From assembly GCA_937884485.1 (NCBI GenBank), contig CALGCG010000100.1:1-30118 (forward strand): a stretch of 30,118 bases of DNA, in the 5' to 3' direction. Below, in pieces: positions 30,116 to 30,118 of this stretch (the stretch's first letter is position 1; the number at the start of each line of letters is the position of its first letter). The position numbers and the translations under genes were made by a program. Source of the stretch: an uncultured Bacteroidales bacterium (lineage in GTDB: Bacteria; Bacteroidota; Bacteroidia; Bacteroidales; P3). The notes below the pieces were generated by a model, which ran no database searches, was not told the origin of the DNA, and saw only the letters and a list, made by a program, of their open reading frames with translations.

Positions 30116-30118
30116 TGA

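Overview
The window looks like a chromosome fragment of a fairly GC-rich member of the Bacteroidota, most likely order Bacteroidales. Four things support this: promoters of the Bacteroides type (TTTG, exactly 19 bases, then TAnnTTTG) in front of many genes; a peptidase with a type IX secretion C-terminal sorting domain; a Bacteroidetes-type long PurM; and a Bacteroidales family of unknown function (DUF6261). Most of the window is ordinary chromosome. Two stretches stand out: an AT-rich island at about 23.9-25.7 kb, and several repeat or structured regions.

Layout. 1-260: the end of an unidentified gene. 271-3099 (minus): gdhA, then a methyltransferase and aroQ. 3203-8526 (minus): a tight operon of glycosyltransferase, small secreted protein, large OmpA/PD40 envelope protein and alpha/beta hydrolase. 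8604-9647 (minus): a YitT-family membrane protein. 9888-9960 (minus): tRNA-Gly(CCC). 10051-11908 (minus): purM with a Bax-inhibitor-1-like membrane protein. 12033-12734 (plus): a small outer-membrane protein. 12752-13340 (minus): a PH-domain membrane protein with a coupled 39-residue microprotein and a highly structured upstream region. 13707-14886 (plus): a membrane protein and a cupin. 14835-15878 (minus): a tRNA-dihydrouridine synthase. 16143-17240 (plus): an OmpA lipid/peptidoglycan-anchoring-type protein. 17536-20430 (minus): a secreted M14 peptidase. 20625-21425 (minus) and 21559-22797 (plus): a divergent PAS/LuxR regulator and retropepsin-like protease pair sharing a perfect dyad. 22878-23666 (plus): the DUF6261 gene, followed by a degenerate ~41-nt tandem array. 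25734-28007 (minus): pnp. 28294-29914 (plus): a HAD lipoprotein phosphatase and an HD hydrolase.

The main discovery candidate is the three-gene minus-strand operon at 24197-25407. It encodes a small acidic protein (probable antitoxin), a SecB-like chaperone, and a protein with features of an ADP-ribosyltransferase fold. This is the composition of a toxin-antitoxin-chaperone (TAC) module and recalls the CmdTAC phage-defence system. It lies alone in AT-rich DNA between DUF6261 and pnp. On the left the island starts at a 21-nt repeat. On the right it ends at the 3' end of pnp. A second copy of that repeat, joined directly to a 39-nt exact copy of the pnp 3' end, lies at 17313-17381, which resembles an unoccupied version of the same junction. 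All function assignments here rest on reading the sequence; no search was run.
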